From the NCBI GenBank assembly GCA_002352185.1, contig DEHY01000084.1:1-12478 (forward strand): a stretch of 12,478 nt of DNA. The letters run 5' to 3'. Made by a program: the position numbers and the translations under genes. Shown here one piece after another: positions 1 through 6,445 of this stretch (positions within the stretch are counted from its first letter, which is position 1; each line of letters starts with the position of its first letter). The notes beneath the pieces were generated by a model. That model saw only the letters and a list, made by a program, of their open reading frames with translations, had not been told where the DNA came from and searched no databases. This stretch comes from Competibacteraceae bacterium UBA2788. GTDB taxonomy: Bacteria > Pseudomonadota > Gammaproteobacteria > Competibacterales > Competibacteraceae.

Positions 1-133
1 ACTATTTTTAATTTCAAGAAATTAGAATGGTATTTAAAAATTCAACAACCTGTATAAGATTGCTATATCTGCGCATAATGAAGAATTCAACAAATATTTG
101 GTATGATTACAAAAATCATCTATAGGGAAAATT
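1..133. other. AT-rich stretch without a recognisable gene
   Basis: This stretch is strikingly AT-rich compared with the GC-rich remainder. I see no credible gene in it: short open stretches are broken by stops in all frames. It holds a small dyad at 103-119 (ATGATT, five-base gap, AATCAT) and several -10-like hexamers, for example TATAAT at 133-138 and a TTGGTA (98-103) to TATAGG (121-126) pair with 17-base spacing. It lies directly upstream of a decayed PIN-domain gene, so it may be the old promoter or partner region of that gene, or inserted DNA. The sequence does not decide between these. Confidence 0.5.
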
Positions 134-319
134 ATAATCATTGCGGATACAGGATTTTGGGTGGCGATTTTCGACCGCCGCGACAATCTTCACCAGAAGG
201 TCAGGGCCTGCGCTGCCCAAATCCAGGCACCGCTGATCACCATCCTGCCGGTTGTTACTGAAGTCTGCTATCTCCTGCAAACTTGTTGTGGGACAAGAAT
301 AAAATTCGCACCGTGCTAA
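134..319 (+). pseudogene. Remnant of a VapC-like PIN-domain toxin gene (lost start codon, C-terminal part missing)
   Basis: The frame from 134 reads I-I-I-A-D-T-G-F-W-V-A-I-F-D-R-R-D, then after a short stretch A-P-L-I-T-I-L-P-V-V-T-E-V-C-Y-L-L (to about 277), and ends at TAA 317-319. This matches the N-terminal half of PIN-domain (VapC-type) ribonuclease toxins: the first catalytic Asp is encoded at 146-148 and the second acidic residue, Glu, at 260-262. The later acidic residues and the remaining two thirds of a roughly 130-residue PIN protein are absent. Family members typically begin M-I-I-A-D-T-G. Here an ATA (134-136) stands where ATG would be expected, while a Shine-Dalgarno-like AGGGA (124-128) is still five bases upstream. 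No ATG, GTG or TTG precedes the conserved block in this frame after the TGA at 104-106. It is most likely a dead gene fragment just upstream of lolB. No antitoxin partner is recognisable. The assignment is by motif memory, without a search. Confidence 0.65.
276..305 (+). promoter_or_regulatory. Weak candidate promoter for lolB
   Basis: TAAAAT at 300-305 resembles a sigma-70 -10 element, with a poor -35 (TGCAAA, 276-281) at 18-base spacing. Transcription would start near 312, about 30 bases before the lolB ATG. A five-base inverted repeat, CTTGT/ACAAG (282-286 and 293-297), lies in the spacer. The match is weak and the promoter could instead lie in the AT-rich DNA farther upstream. Confidence 0.2.
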
Positions 320-341
320 TGAGCAGGAGTTACTGCGATAA

Positions 342-956
342 ATGAACCTTAACCCGATCTTGTTCCAGCACCGGGTATTCTGCGGAGCCGTACTTGGCCT
401 TGCACTACTGGCCGGCTGCGCGACTCCGCCCACTTCCTCGCCTGCCGCTCAAAGCGCTTGGGCCGCCCGCCAGCCGATACTGGCGAAACTGAGTCACTGG
501 CGCACGGTCGGACGCATCGGCGTGGTCAATGAGCAGGACGGCTGGCATGCCAACTTCCAGTGGGATCAACAGGGTCCGGCCTATCGCATCGATCTGATCG
601 GGCCGCTCGGTCAGGGTCGGGTGGTGGTGCAGGGCGACGCGGAAAAGGTCAGCATTCAGACTCAGGACGGCCAGAACTGGACGGCGTCCGATGCCGATGC
701 CCTGCTGGAGCAAAGTCTGGGGGTGCGATTGCCGGTGAATGGGTTGCGCTACTGGGTGCGCGGCTTGCCGGAACCGGGGGCAGCACCGGTGCTTGAAACC
801 GACGCTGAGGGTCGGCTGACTCGCCTGGAGCAGAACGGCTGGATCATCGACTATTCGGCCTATACGCCAACCGGACACATTGAACTGCCTGCCCGCATGG
901 TGGCCCGCCGGTCGGAACTCAGCGTCAAGCTGGTGATCGAGCAATGGAATTTGTAA
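342..956 (+). CDS. lolB: Outer-membrane lipoprotein LolB
   Basis: LolB is the outer-membrane receptor that takes lipoproteins from the periplasmic carrier LolA and inserts them into the outer membrane. The 204-residue product is the usual length. It starts with a lipoprotein signal peptide whose lipobox is L-L-A-G-C (residues 22-26). Cys26 is followed by Ala rather than Asp, so it should not be retained in the inner membrane. Typical LolB blocks follow: W-R-T-V-G-R-I-G-V (53-61), Y-R-I-D-L-I-G-P-L-G-Q-G-R (81-93) and Y-W-V-R-G-L-P (137-143). The ATG at 342 has AGGAG at 325-329, a slightly long 12-base spacing. The 3' end overlaps the start of ispE, and lolB next to ispE is a standard gammaproteobacterial pairing. 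The usual divergent neighbour hemA is not in the window; a PIN remnant and AT-rich DNA stand there instead. Confidence 0.93.
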   Translation: MNLNPILFQHRVFCGAVLGLALLAGCATPPTSSPAAQSAWAARQPILAKLSHWRTVGRIGVVNEQDGWHANFQWDQQGPAYRIDLIGPLGQGRVVVQGDAEKVSIQTQDGQNWTASDADALLEQSLGVRLPVNGLRYWVRGLPEPGAAPVLETDAEGRLTRLEQNGWIIDYSAYTPTGHIELPARMVARRSELSVKLVIEQWNL

Positions 957-1819
957 GTCGTCCCGATCCTGCGGCCTGGCCGGCCCCGGCCAAGCTCAAT
1001 CTCATGCTGCGCATCGTGGGCAGGCGAGCGGACGGCTACCATCTGTTGCAGACCGTGTTCCAGTTCCTGGATTGCGGCGACTGGCTGTGGTTCGAGCCGC
1101 GCACCGACGGCACCATCATCCGGGCGAGCGAGATTCCCGGCCTGCCAATGGACGATGATCTGACGGTGCGGGCCGCCCGGCTGCTGCAACGTGCGACGGG
1201 CAGCTCCCAAGGCGCAACGATCCGCATCGTCAAACAGTTGCCGCTGGGCAGTGGCTTGGGCGGCGGCAGTTCCGATGCGGCGACCACTCTCATCGCTCTG
1301 AACCATCAGTGGCAAGCCGGACTGACGCTGACGGAACTGGCTGCGCTCGGCTTGACCTTGGGCGCTGACGTGCCGGTGTTTATCCACGGCCACGCCGCTT
1401 GGGCGGAGGGCGTCGGCGAACGGTTGACGCCGGTGGACCTGGACCAACCCTGGTTCCTAGTACTCAGCCCGGCTTGTCATGTCGCCACCGGCATCGTGTT
1501 TAATGACCCGGAATTGACAAGAAATTCGCCGCTCATCACAATAGCCGACTTCATGACGGGCGCGGGTGGTAACGATTGTGAAGATGTAGTCTACCGTCGC
1601 TACCCGAAAGTGGCCGCAGCGGCGGCGTGGCTGGCGCAGTATGGCCCAGCGCGATTGACGGGCACCGGCGCTTGTGTCTTTGCCGCCTTCCCGGATGCAG
1701 CCAGCGCCGAACAAGGATTAGCGCAGTTGCCGCCGGACTGGACCGGATTCATTGCTCGCGGTTGCAACTGCTCACCGCTGCATCAGCATCTGGCGCGGCT
1801 GTTGGACGCAGCCGGATGA
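944..1819 (+). CDS. ispE: 4-diphosphocytidyl-2-C-methyl-D-erythritol kinase IspE
   Basis: IspE is the cytoplasmic ATP-dependent kinase of the methylerythritol phosphate pathway. It phosphorylates the 2-hydroxyl of CDP-methylerythritol on the way to isoprenoid precursors. The 291-residue protein shows the GHMP-kinase motifs in order: P-A-K-L-N-L (15-20, with the substrate-contacting Lys17) and G-Y-H-L-L-Q-T-V (31-38); the glycine-rich ATP loop P-L-G-S-G-L-G-G-G-S-S (100-110); the active-site Asp142 in G-A-D-V-P-V-F; N-D-C-E (210-213); and the C-terminal L-T-G-T-G-A-C-V-F-A (238-247). The ATG at 944 overlaps the last codons of lolB by 13 bases and has only a weak upstream Shine-Dalgarno, which fits translational coupling to lolB. 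The stop lies 16 bases before tRNA-Gln. Confidence 0.96.
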   Translation: MEFVSRPDPAAWPAPAKLNLMLRIVGRRADGYHLLQTVFQFLDCGDWLWFEPRTDGTIIRASEIPGLPMDDDLTVRAARLLQRATGSSQGATIRIVKQLPLGSGLGGGSSDAATTLIALNHQWQAGLTLTELAALGLTLGADVPVFIHGHAAWAEGVGERLTPVDLDQPWFLVLSPACHVATGIVFNDPELTRNSPLITIADFMTGAGGNDCEDVVYRRYPKVAAAAAWLAQYGPARLTGTGACVFAAFPDAASAEQGLAQLPPDWTGFIARGCNCSPLHQHLARLLDAAG

Positions 1820-1835
1820 AAGACCTCCGATTTTT

Positions 1836-1910
1836 TGGGCCGTAGCCAAGTGGTAAGGCACCGGATTTTGATTCCGGCATTCCCAGGTTCGAACCCTGGC
1901 GGCCCAGCCA
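1836..1910 (+). tRNA. tRNA-Gln (anticodon TTG)
   Basis: A complete 75-base cloverleaf with encoded CCA. The acceptor arm is TGGGCCG (1836-1842) paired with CGGCCCA (1900-1906), then discriminator G1907 and CCA 1908-1910. The anticodon stem CCGGA/TCCGG (1861-1865, 1873-1877) encloses loop TTTTGAT, giving anticodon TTG at 1868-1870, which reads CAA (and CAG by wobble). The T arm contains GGTTCGAACC. The body closely resembles E. coli tRNA-Gln from memory. It sits 16 bases after ispE and 49 bases before the chosen prs start, with no convincing terminator on either side, so it is probably excised from a longer ispE–prs transcript. Confidence 0.97.
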
Positions 1911-1959
1911 TCTTACCCTGATAGAACCGTTGGACATTTCGATAGTGGGGGAACAGCGC

Positions 1960-2910
1960 GTGTACGAAGGTCGAATGATGGTGTTCGCGGGTAACGCCCA
2001 TCCGCGACTCGCCCGCGAGATCGTCAGTCACCTGCAACTGCCCCTCGGCCAGGCCGTCGTCGGTCGGTTCAGCGATGGCGAGGTCATGGTTGAACTGATG
2101 GAGAATGTGCGCGGCAGGGACGTGTTCATCGTGCAGCCGACGTGTTATCCCACCAACGACAACATCATGGAATTGCTGGTGATCGCCGACGCGCTGCGGC
2201 GCTCCTCGGCGGTGCGGGTTACGGCGGTGATCCCCTATTTCGGCTATTCGCGGCAGGATCGCCGTCCCCGTTCGGCACGGGTGCCGATTTCCGCCAAAGT
2301 GGTCGCCAATATGATCACCAGCGTCGGCGTAGATCGGGTGCTGACCGTGGATTTGCATGCCGACCAAATTCAGGGCTTTTTCGACATTCCGGTGGACAAC
2401 ATCTACGCCACCGCGATCATGCTGAACGACATCCGCGCCCAGAATTTCGGCGAGATGATGGTGGTGTCGCCGGACGTGGGCGGCGTGGTGCGCGCCCGCG
2501 CCCTGGCCAAGCGGCTGGACGATTCCGATCTGGCGATTATTGACAAACGGCGGCCCGCGCCCAATCAGGCCAAGGTGATGCACGTCATCGGCGACGTGGA
2601 AGGCCAGCATTGCATCGTGGTGGACGACATGGTGGATACCGCCGGCACCCTCTGTCTGGCGGCCAAAGCGCTGAAGGAACAGGGTGCCGCCTCGGTGCGC
2701 GCCTATTGCACCCACGCGGTGCTGTCCGGCCCGGCGGTCAAAAATATCCAGGGATCGGCGCTGGACGAACTGGTGGTCACTGACTCGATCCCGCTGCAAC
2801 CCGAAGCCGCCGCCTGTCCGACGATTCGTCAGATCGGCGTGGCCGGGCTGCTGGCCGAGACCATGCGCCGCATCCATATCGAAGAATCGGTCAGCACGCT
2901 GTTTGTTTGA
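1960..2910 (+). CDS. prs: Ribose-phosphate pyrophosphokinase (PRPP synthetase)
   Basis: Prs makes 5-phosphoribosyl 1-diphosphate from ribose 5-phosphate and ATP, feeding purine, pyrimidine, histidine, tryptophan and NAD synthesis. The product is 316 residues from a GTG at 1960, like E. coli (315). Visible motifs are F-A-G-N-A (9-13), the signature [16 protein letters not shown] (131-146), the flexible-loop K-R-R (196-198) and the PRPP-binding loop D-D-M-V-D-T-A-G-T (222-230). The start is uncertain. The frame is open from a TTG at 1930, but homology begins around M-M-V-F-A-G-N. The GTG at 1960 has GGGGGA eight bases upstream. ATG 1975 and ATG 1978 (GAAGG at 1966-1970) are good alternatives that change only five or six residues. 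It follows tRNA-Gln directly and precedes rplY. Confidence 0.95.
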   Translation: MYEGRMMVFAGNAHPRLAREIVSHLQLPLGQAVVGRFSDGEVMVELMENVRGRDVFIVQPTCYPTNDNIMELLVIADALRRSSAVRVTAVIPYFGYSRQDRRPRSARVPISAKVVANMITSVGVDRVLTVDLHADQIQGFFDIPVDNIYATAIMLNDIRAQNFGEMMVVSPDVGGVVRARALAKRLDDSDLAIIDKRRPAPNQAKVMHVIGDVEGQHCIVVDDMVDTAGTLCLAAKALKEQGAASVRAYCTHAVLSGPAVKNIQGSALDELVVTDSIPLQPEAAACPTIRQIGVAGLLAETMRRIHIEESVSTLFV

Positions 2911-2917
2911 TGTCAGC

Positions 2918-2936
2918 GCGCCCGTTTAATGGGCGC
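2918..2936 (+). other. GC-rich hairpin in the prs–rplY gap
   Basis: GCGCCC (2918-2923) and GGGCGC (2931-2936) form a perfect six-base stem around a seven-base loop, eight bases after the prs stop. No T-run follows, so it is not a terminator by itself. It may stabilise the prs 3' end or fold with the next hairpin in the rplY leader. Confidence 0.4.
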
Positions 2937-2949
2937 TCCGTTTCACCGA

Positions 2950-2986
2950 GCGATTCGCCTGGTCGCGGGCGCATCGCATTTTTATT
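2950..2986 (+). terminator. Terminator-like hairpin in the rplY leader (possible attenuator)
   Basis: GCGAT (2950-2954) pairs with ATCGC (2973-2977). After a single T/C mismatch, CGCC (2956-2959) pairs with GGCG (2968-2971) around an eight-base loop. The stem is followed at once by ATTTTTATT (2978-2986). This is the form of a Rho-independent terminator, placed between prs and rplY, with its T-run ending 22 bases before the rplY ATG. It could end part of the upstream transcripts or serve as an attenuator for rplY. A dedicated rplY promoter was not clear. Confidence 0.5.
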
Positions 2987-3008
2987 GTCACCGTTTGGAG
3001 TGGAAGTC

Positions 3009-3632
3009 ATGAGCATAACCTTTGAGTTGAAAGCTGAACCGCGCAGCGATTTGGGCAAGGGTGCGAGCCGCCGCCTGCGCCGCGCCGGTCAGGTGCCGGC
3101 CATTCTGTACGGTGGCGGCCAGGAGCCGCAGCCGCTGGTGCTGAATCATCTGGACGTTCTGAACCAGTTGAAGAACGACGCCGTTTATTCTCATGTGCTG
3201 ACTCTGAAAGTGGGCGACCGGGTCGAAAGCGCCGTGTTGCGCGACTTGCAGCGTCATCCCTTCAAGCCCACCATTCTGCATCTCGATTTCCTGCGGGTCA
3301 GCGCCGACCGCAAGCTGCGGGTGCATGTGCCGCTACGCTTCGTCAATGCGGAAACTGCGCCCGGAGTCAAACAGCAGGGCGGGGTGGTCAGCCACGCGCT
3401 GATCGATATCGAAATTGCCTGCCTGCCCAAAGACCTGCCGGAATTTATCGAGGTCGATCTGAACGGTCTCGGCTTGGGCGAGGCGATTCATCTGTCTGGA
3501 ATCAAGCTGCCGGACGGGGTGGAACTGGCGACCCACATTGCCCCCAATTCCGAACACGACGTCATCGTAGTCAACATCCATCACGCTCATGGCGGTGACG
3601 AAGGGCCGAGCGTGGTCGCGCCGACGACCTGA
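3009..3632 (+). CDS. rplY: Large-subunit ribosomal protein bL25, long (CTC/TL5) form
   Basis: bL25 binds 5S rRNA in the central protuberance of the 50S subunit. The 207-residue product is the long, two-domain form: an N-terminal 5S-binding domain (about 1-93, with L-G-K-G-A-S-R-R-L-R-R near residue 15 and I-L-Y-G-G close after it) and a C-terminal beta domain of the CTC/TL5 type (about 97-185). The short E. coli protein has only the first domain. The ATG at 3009 has GGAG at 2997-3000 with eight-base spacing. The frame stays open upstream to an ATG at 2907, but that extension starts inside the prs stop region and does not look like bL25. The tail after residue 190 (H-A-H-G-G-D-E-G-P-S) is a typical disordered end. 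It is followed after 32 bases by pth, a common pairing. Confidence 0.94.
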   Translation: MSITFELKAEPRSDLGKGASRRLRRAGQVPAILYGGGQEPQPLVLNHLDVLNQLKNDAVYSHVLTLKVGDRVESAVLRDLQRHPFKPTILHLDFLRVSADRKLRVHVPLRFVNAETAPGVKQQGGVVSHALIDIEIACLPKDLPEFIEVDLNGLGLGEAIHLSGIKLPDGVELATHIAPNSEHDVIVVNIHHAHGGDEGPSVVAPTT

Positions 3633-3664
3633 GTTCGACCGGTTCGCTGAACGAAACTACGGTG

Positions 3665-4297
3665 ATGTCGGCCCCGGTATCGTCCCTGCGGCTGATAGCA
3701 GGGCTGGGCAATCCCGGCCCTCAATACGCCCAGACCCGCCACAACGCCGGTTTCTGGCTGGCCGATGAACTGGCCCGTCAGCAGGGCGGCGCGTTTCGCC
3801 CGGACGGCAAAATTCACGGCGATCTGTGCCGGATCATTGTCGCCGGGCAGGTTCTCTGGCTGCTGAAGCCGATGACCTTCATGAACCGTAGCGGGCTGTC
3901 GGTCGCAACCCTGGCGCGGTTCCATCGGATTCCACTGCCGGAAATCCTGATCGTCCATGATGATCTGGATTTGCCGCCCGGCGCGGTGCGGCTGAAGCGG
4001 GCGGGCGGGCATGGCGGCCACAATGGTCTGCGCGACTTGATTGCGCAGTTGGGCGGCAACGATTTTCTGCGCCTGCGGCTCGGCATCGGCCATCCCGGCG
4101 ATGGCCGCGCAGTGCTGGATTACGTATTGGGCCGCGCGCCGCAGTCGGAACAGGCGCTGATCGAGCAGGCCATTGCCGACGCGCTCCGTGAGTTGCCGCG
4201 CATCATCGCCGGACAGTGGGATCAGGCCATGCAGACGTTGCACAGCCGACGCAGCGCAGCGGACAACCCGGATGCAATGCCTCCCGCGAAGTCCTGA
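3665..4297 (+). CDS. pth: Peptidyl-tRNA hydrolase
   Basis: Pth hydrolyses the ester bond of peptidyl-tRNAs that drop off ribosomes, recycling tRNA; it is normally essential. The 210-residue protein has the family signatures: G-L-G-N-P-G-P-Q-Y (13-21), T-R-H-N-A-G-F (24-30) with catalytic His26, K-P-M-T-F-M-N-R-S-G (68-77) with Asn74, V-H-D-D-L-D-L (97-103) with Asp99, and G-G-H-G-G-H-N-G-L-R-D (114-124) with His119. A GTG directly precedes the ATG (3662-3664), so a start one codon earlier is possible. The Shine-Dalgarno is weak, and translation may depend on ribosomes coming from rplY. The stop codon lies in a small palindrome shared with the end of the opposing patatin-like gene. Confidence 0.96.
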   Translation: MSAPVSSLRLIAGLGNPGPQYAQTRHNAGFWLADELARQQGGAFRPDGKIHGDLCRIIVAGQVLWLLKPMTFMNRSGLSVATLARFHRIPLPEILIVHDDLDLPPGAVRLKRAGGHGGHNGLRDLIAQLGGNDFLRLRLGIGHPGDGRAVLDYVLGRAPQSEQALIEQAIADALRELPRIIAGQWDQAMQTLHSRRSAADNPDAMPPAKS

Positions 4298-4314
4298 TAC
4301 CTGCCCGAATCAGG
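4293..4314. repeat. Inverted repeat spanning both convergent stop codons
   Basis: CCTGAT (4293-4298) and ATCAGG (4309-4314) are perfect inverted repeats around a ten-base spacer. The TGA stop of pth (4295-4297) lies in the left arm and the TGA of the opposing gene (4310-4312 read in reverse) in the right arm. The hairpin is short and has no T-run, so it is only a weak candidate for a two-way transcript end. Confidence 0.4.
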
Positions 4315-5164
4315 GAGCGGCGCGCTGTCCGCGAGTCAGCTTCAGCTTCAGCGGCAAAATGTCGAGGGTGGTGCGGTAACCCAGTTCAAACAGGCGGCTT
4401 TTCTGTTCCGGCGTCATGTGGAACTCCAGCGGCGACAGGCCTTCGCACTCGATCAGCACCGTGTTGACCCAGAGCGTCTCGCTCAGGAATTCGCGTGAAA
4501 TAGTACTCATAAACGTGCGGATCAGCATAAACAGGTAATCGGCCAGCGGCAGCACGTTCCGCTGGACATGGGGATCGGGCGCCCGTTTGTCCCGCAGGCG
4601 GAAACAGATGACGGGCGTGCGATCCCCGGCCCAGTCGCGAATCAAACTGTCTTCGGCCAGGATGCTGCCGTCCACCAGCACATGATCGCCATAATGATGA
4701 AATGGAAACAGGAGGGGAATGGAAATCGAATAAAGCACCGCCTGCGCCACCAGCAAATCCGGCGTGGTGGCGCGGCTGAAAACGACGGGCTGGCTGGAAC
4801 GCACATCGGTGGCGACGATGTGGAGGTGCGTTTCGAGGTCGGCGAAACGCTTGCCCTGCAACTGGTCGTTCATCCAATGTTCAAATTTGGCGCCGCTGGA
4901 AAGCCCGCCGCGCAGCAGCAGATTGACCAGCGAATAGCCGCGAAAGACGCTGAAATCAACATCCAGAAACAGGGTTCTCATCGCTTCGCAACCGACGCCC
5001 GCTGCGGCCAGGGCGGCAATGATGCTGCCGCCCGACACCCCCACGATGTGCTGGTAGCCATAACCCAGTTCCCTGATGGCCTGTAGCACACCGACATGAG
5101 CGGGCAATCGGGTGCCGCCGCCGGCCAGTACGGGGACGATGCAATGACGAGCCGCTTGATCCAT
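4310..5164 (-). CDS. Patatin-like phospholipase family protein
   Basis: Predicted Ser-Asp dyad lipid acyl hydrolase. From the chosen start the protein has 284 residues: an oxyanion loop G-G-G-T-R (15-19), the nucleophile elbow G-V-S-G-G-S (Ser44) and the dyad Asp165 in V-D-G-S, where D-G-G or D-G-A is more usual. It has no clear signal peptide or transmembrane helix, so it is probably cytoplasmic or membrane-peripheral. A C-terminal segment of about 85 residues follows the patatin core. The frame is open to an ATG at 5233, but the internal ATG at 5164 has GGAG nine bases upstream, and the extra 23 residues look non-conserved. The gene interrupts the usual pth–ychF adjacency on the opposite strand, converging on pth (12 bases apart) and diverging from ychF. 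The exact substrate is unknown. Confidence 0.85.
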   Translation of the reverse strand: MDQAARHCIVPVLAGGGTRLPAHVGVLQAIRELGYGYQHIVGVSGGSIIAALAAAGVGCEAMRTLFLDVDFSVFRGYSLVNLLLRGGLSSGAKFEHWMNDQLQGKRFADLETHLHIVATDVRSSQPVVFSRATTPDLLVAQAVLYSISIPLLFPFHHYGDHVLVDGSILAEDSLIRDWAGDRTPVICFRLRDKRAPDPHVQRNVLPLADYLFMLIRTFMSTISREFLSETLWVNTVLIECEGLSPLEFHMTPEQKSRLFELGYRTTLDILPLKLKLTRGQRAAP

Positions 5165-5338
5165 GTTGAGCCACTCCGCCGCTTTGACTGGGTGCTTATA
5201 GTAGTGGCTCCCATGATCGCTTGCATTCTCCATGATCGCCCGCTCGCACCCCGTTGGCGTCCGCCATGCCGGCGGATGCGCGGCGACCCGAAGCGTGAGC
5301 GCCTGAACCGATTAACTACTGATTGAATAAAGGTTTCC
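5165..5338. other. Divergent intergenic region between patatin-like gene and ychF
   Basis: This gap should hold the promoters of both genes. On the minus strand a TATAAG hexamer (about 5195-5201) could be a -10 for the patatin gene, without a good -35. On the plus side I see no clear promoter, only AAAGG just before ychF. A GC-rich inverted repeat, TCCGCC (5260-5265)/GGCGGA (5271-5276), extends by a G-T and a C-G pair. It has no T-run, so it looks like a leader structure or operator-like dyad rather than a terminator. Confidence 0.35.
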
Positions 5339-6430
5339 ATGACCCTCAGATGCGGCATCGTCGGCTTGCCGAACGTCGGCAAATCCACCCTGTTCAACGC
5401 CCTCACCAAGGCGGGCATTCAGGCCGAGAATTACCCATTCTGCACTATTGACCCCAATATCGGAGTGGTGCCGGTGCCCGATCCCCGGCTGGCGGCGCTG
5501 GCGGCTATCGTCAAGCCCAAGCAGATCATGCCGGCTACGGTCGAGTTTGTGGATATCGCCGGACTGGTGGCCGGGGCTTCCAGGGGCGAGGGATTGGGGA
5601 ATCAGTTTCTGGCCCACATCCGCGAAACCGACGCTATCGCGCATGTGGTGCGCTGTTTCGAGGATGATGACGTGATTCACGTTTGCAACCGCGTGGATCC
5701 GCGCTCTGATATCGAAACGATCAGCACCGAGCTGGCGTTGGCCGATCTGGCGACCGTGGAAAAGGCGTTGCAACGCGCCGAAAAGGCGGCCAAGGCGGGG
5801 GGCAGGGAAGCGCTGGAGCGCAAGTCGGCCCTGGAGCGGGTGCAGGCGCATCTGGACACTAGCGCCCCGTTGCGGACTCTGTTGTTGACGGACTCGGAAC
5901 GCGAGGCGTTGCGGGATTTGTTTTTGTTGACCGGCAAGCCGGTGCTGTACATCGCCAATGTCGCCGAGGATGGCTTTGGCGCCAATTCGCTGCTGGATCA
6001 GGTGCGGGAAATTGCCCGTCAGGAAGACGCCGAGGTCGCGCCGGTCTGCGCGGCCATTGAAGCGGAACTGGCGGAACTGGAAGATGCCGACCGGGCCGAG
6101 TTTCTGGCGGACTACGGGTTGTCCGAGCCGGGGCTGGATCGAGTGATTCACGCCGCTTATAAGCTGCTGGGGTTGCAGACCTATTTTACCGCTGGACCCA
6201 AGGAAGTGCGGGCCTGGACGGTGCGGGCCGGTTCCACCGCGCCGCAGGCGGCGGGGGTGATTCACAGCGATTTTGAGCGGGGTTTCATCCGCGCCGAGGT
6301 GATCGCCTATGCCGATTACATCGCCTGCGGCGGCGAGGCGGGCGCCCGTGAGGCGGGTAAATGGCGGTTGGAAGGCAAGGAGTACATTGTCCAGGAGGGC
6401 GATGTGATGCATTTCCGCTTTAATGTGTAA
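5339..6430 (+). CDS. ychF: Redox-regulated ATPase/GTPase YchF (Obg family)
   Basis: YchF (OLA1 in eukaryotes) is a ribosome-associated P-loop nucleotidase of the Obg family that prefers ATP and is linked to translation and oxidative-stress control. The 363-residue length is standard. Motifs: G1 loop G-L-P-N-V-G-K-S-T (9-17), [10 protein letters not shown] (31-40), G3 D-I-A-G-L-V (72-77) followed by [13 protein letters not shown] (79-91), a variant G4 N-V-A-E-D (207-211) in place of the GTP-specific N-K-x-D, and a C-terminal TGS domain (about 278-361) with the typical [10 protein letters not shown] and [15 protein letters not shown] lies five bases before the ATG. It normally follows pth; here the patatin-like gene separates them. 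It converges on the large acyl-ligase gene with only 15 bases between. Confidence 0.97.
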   Translation: MTLRCGIVGLPNVGKSTLFNALTKAGIQAENYPFCTIDPNIGVVPVPDPRLAALAAIVKPKQIMPATVEFVDIAGLVAGASRGEGLGNQFLAHIRETDAIAHVVRCFEDDDVIHVCNRVDPRSDIETISTELALADLATVEKALQRAEKAAKAGGREALERKSALERVQAHLDTSAPLRTLLLTDSEREALRDLFLLTGKPVLYIANVAEDGFGANSLLDQVREIARQEDAEVAPVCAAIEAELAELEDADRAEFLADYGLSEPGLDRVIHAAYKLLGLQTYFTAGPKEVRAWTVRAGSTAPQAAGVIHSDFERGFIRAEVIAYADYIACGGEAGAREAGKWRLEGKEYIVQEGDVMHFRFNV

Positions 6431-6445
6431 GCTTGGCTGTAATTT

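Noticed and set aside
1813..1836. CGGA…TCCG followed by T6, resembling a terminator after ispE
   Set aside because: The stem is only four base pairs with a nine-base loop, and the last T is the first base of tRNA-Gln. Too weak to call.
1930..1959. Longer prs start at TTG 1930
   Set aside because: It adds ten residues absent from known Prs proteins, and GTG 1960 or ATG 1975/1978 have better ribosome-binding sites and fit the family length.
1783..2877. Long open frame antisense to prs (over 300 codons)
   Set aside because: It is a shadow of high third-position GC in prs. The peptide is His/Arg-rich with no domain, and the prs frame is unmistakable. The same holds for long antisense frames opposite ychF (5312-6412) and opposite the acyl-ligase gene (8093-9178).
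2907..3008. Upstream ATG extending rplY by 34 residues
   Set aside because: The extension overlaps the prs stop and the leader hairpins, and bL25 homology begins at 3009, which has its own GGAG.
5165..5233. Start of the patatin-like gene at ATG 5233
   Set aside because: It has a weaker ribosome-binding site than ATG 5164, and the added peptide does not resemble patatin N-termini. It remains possible.
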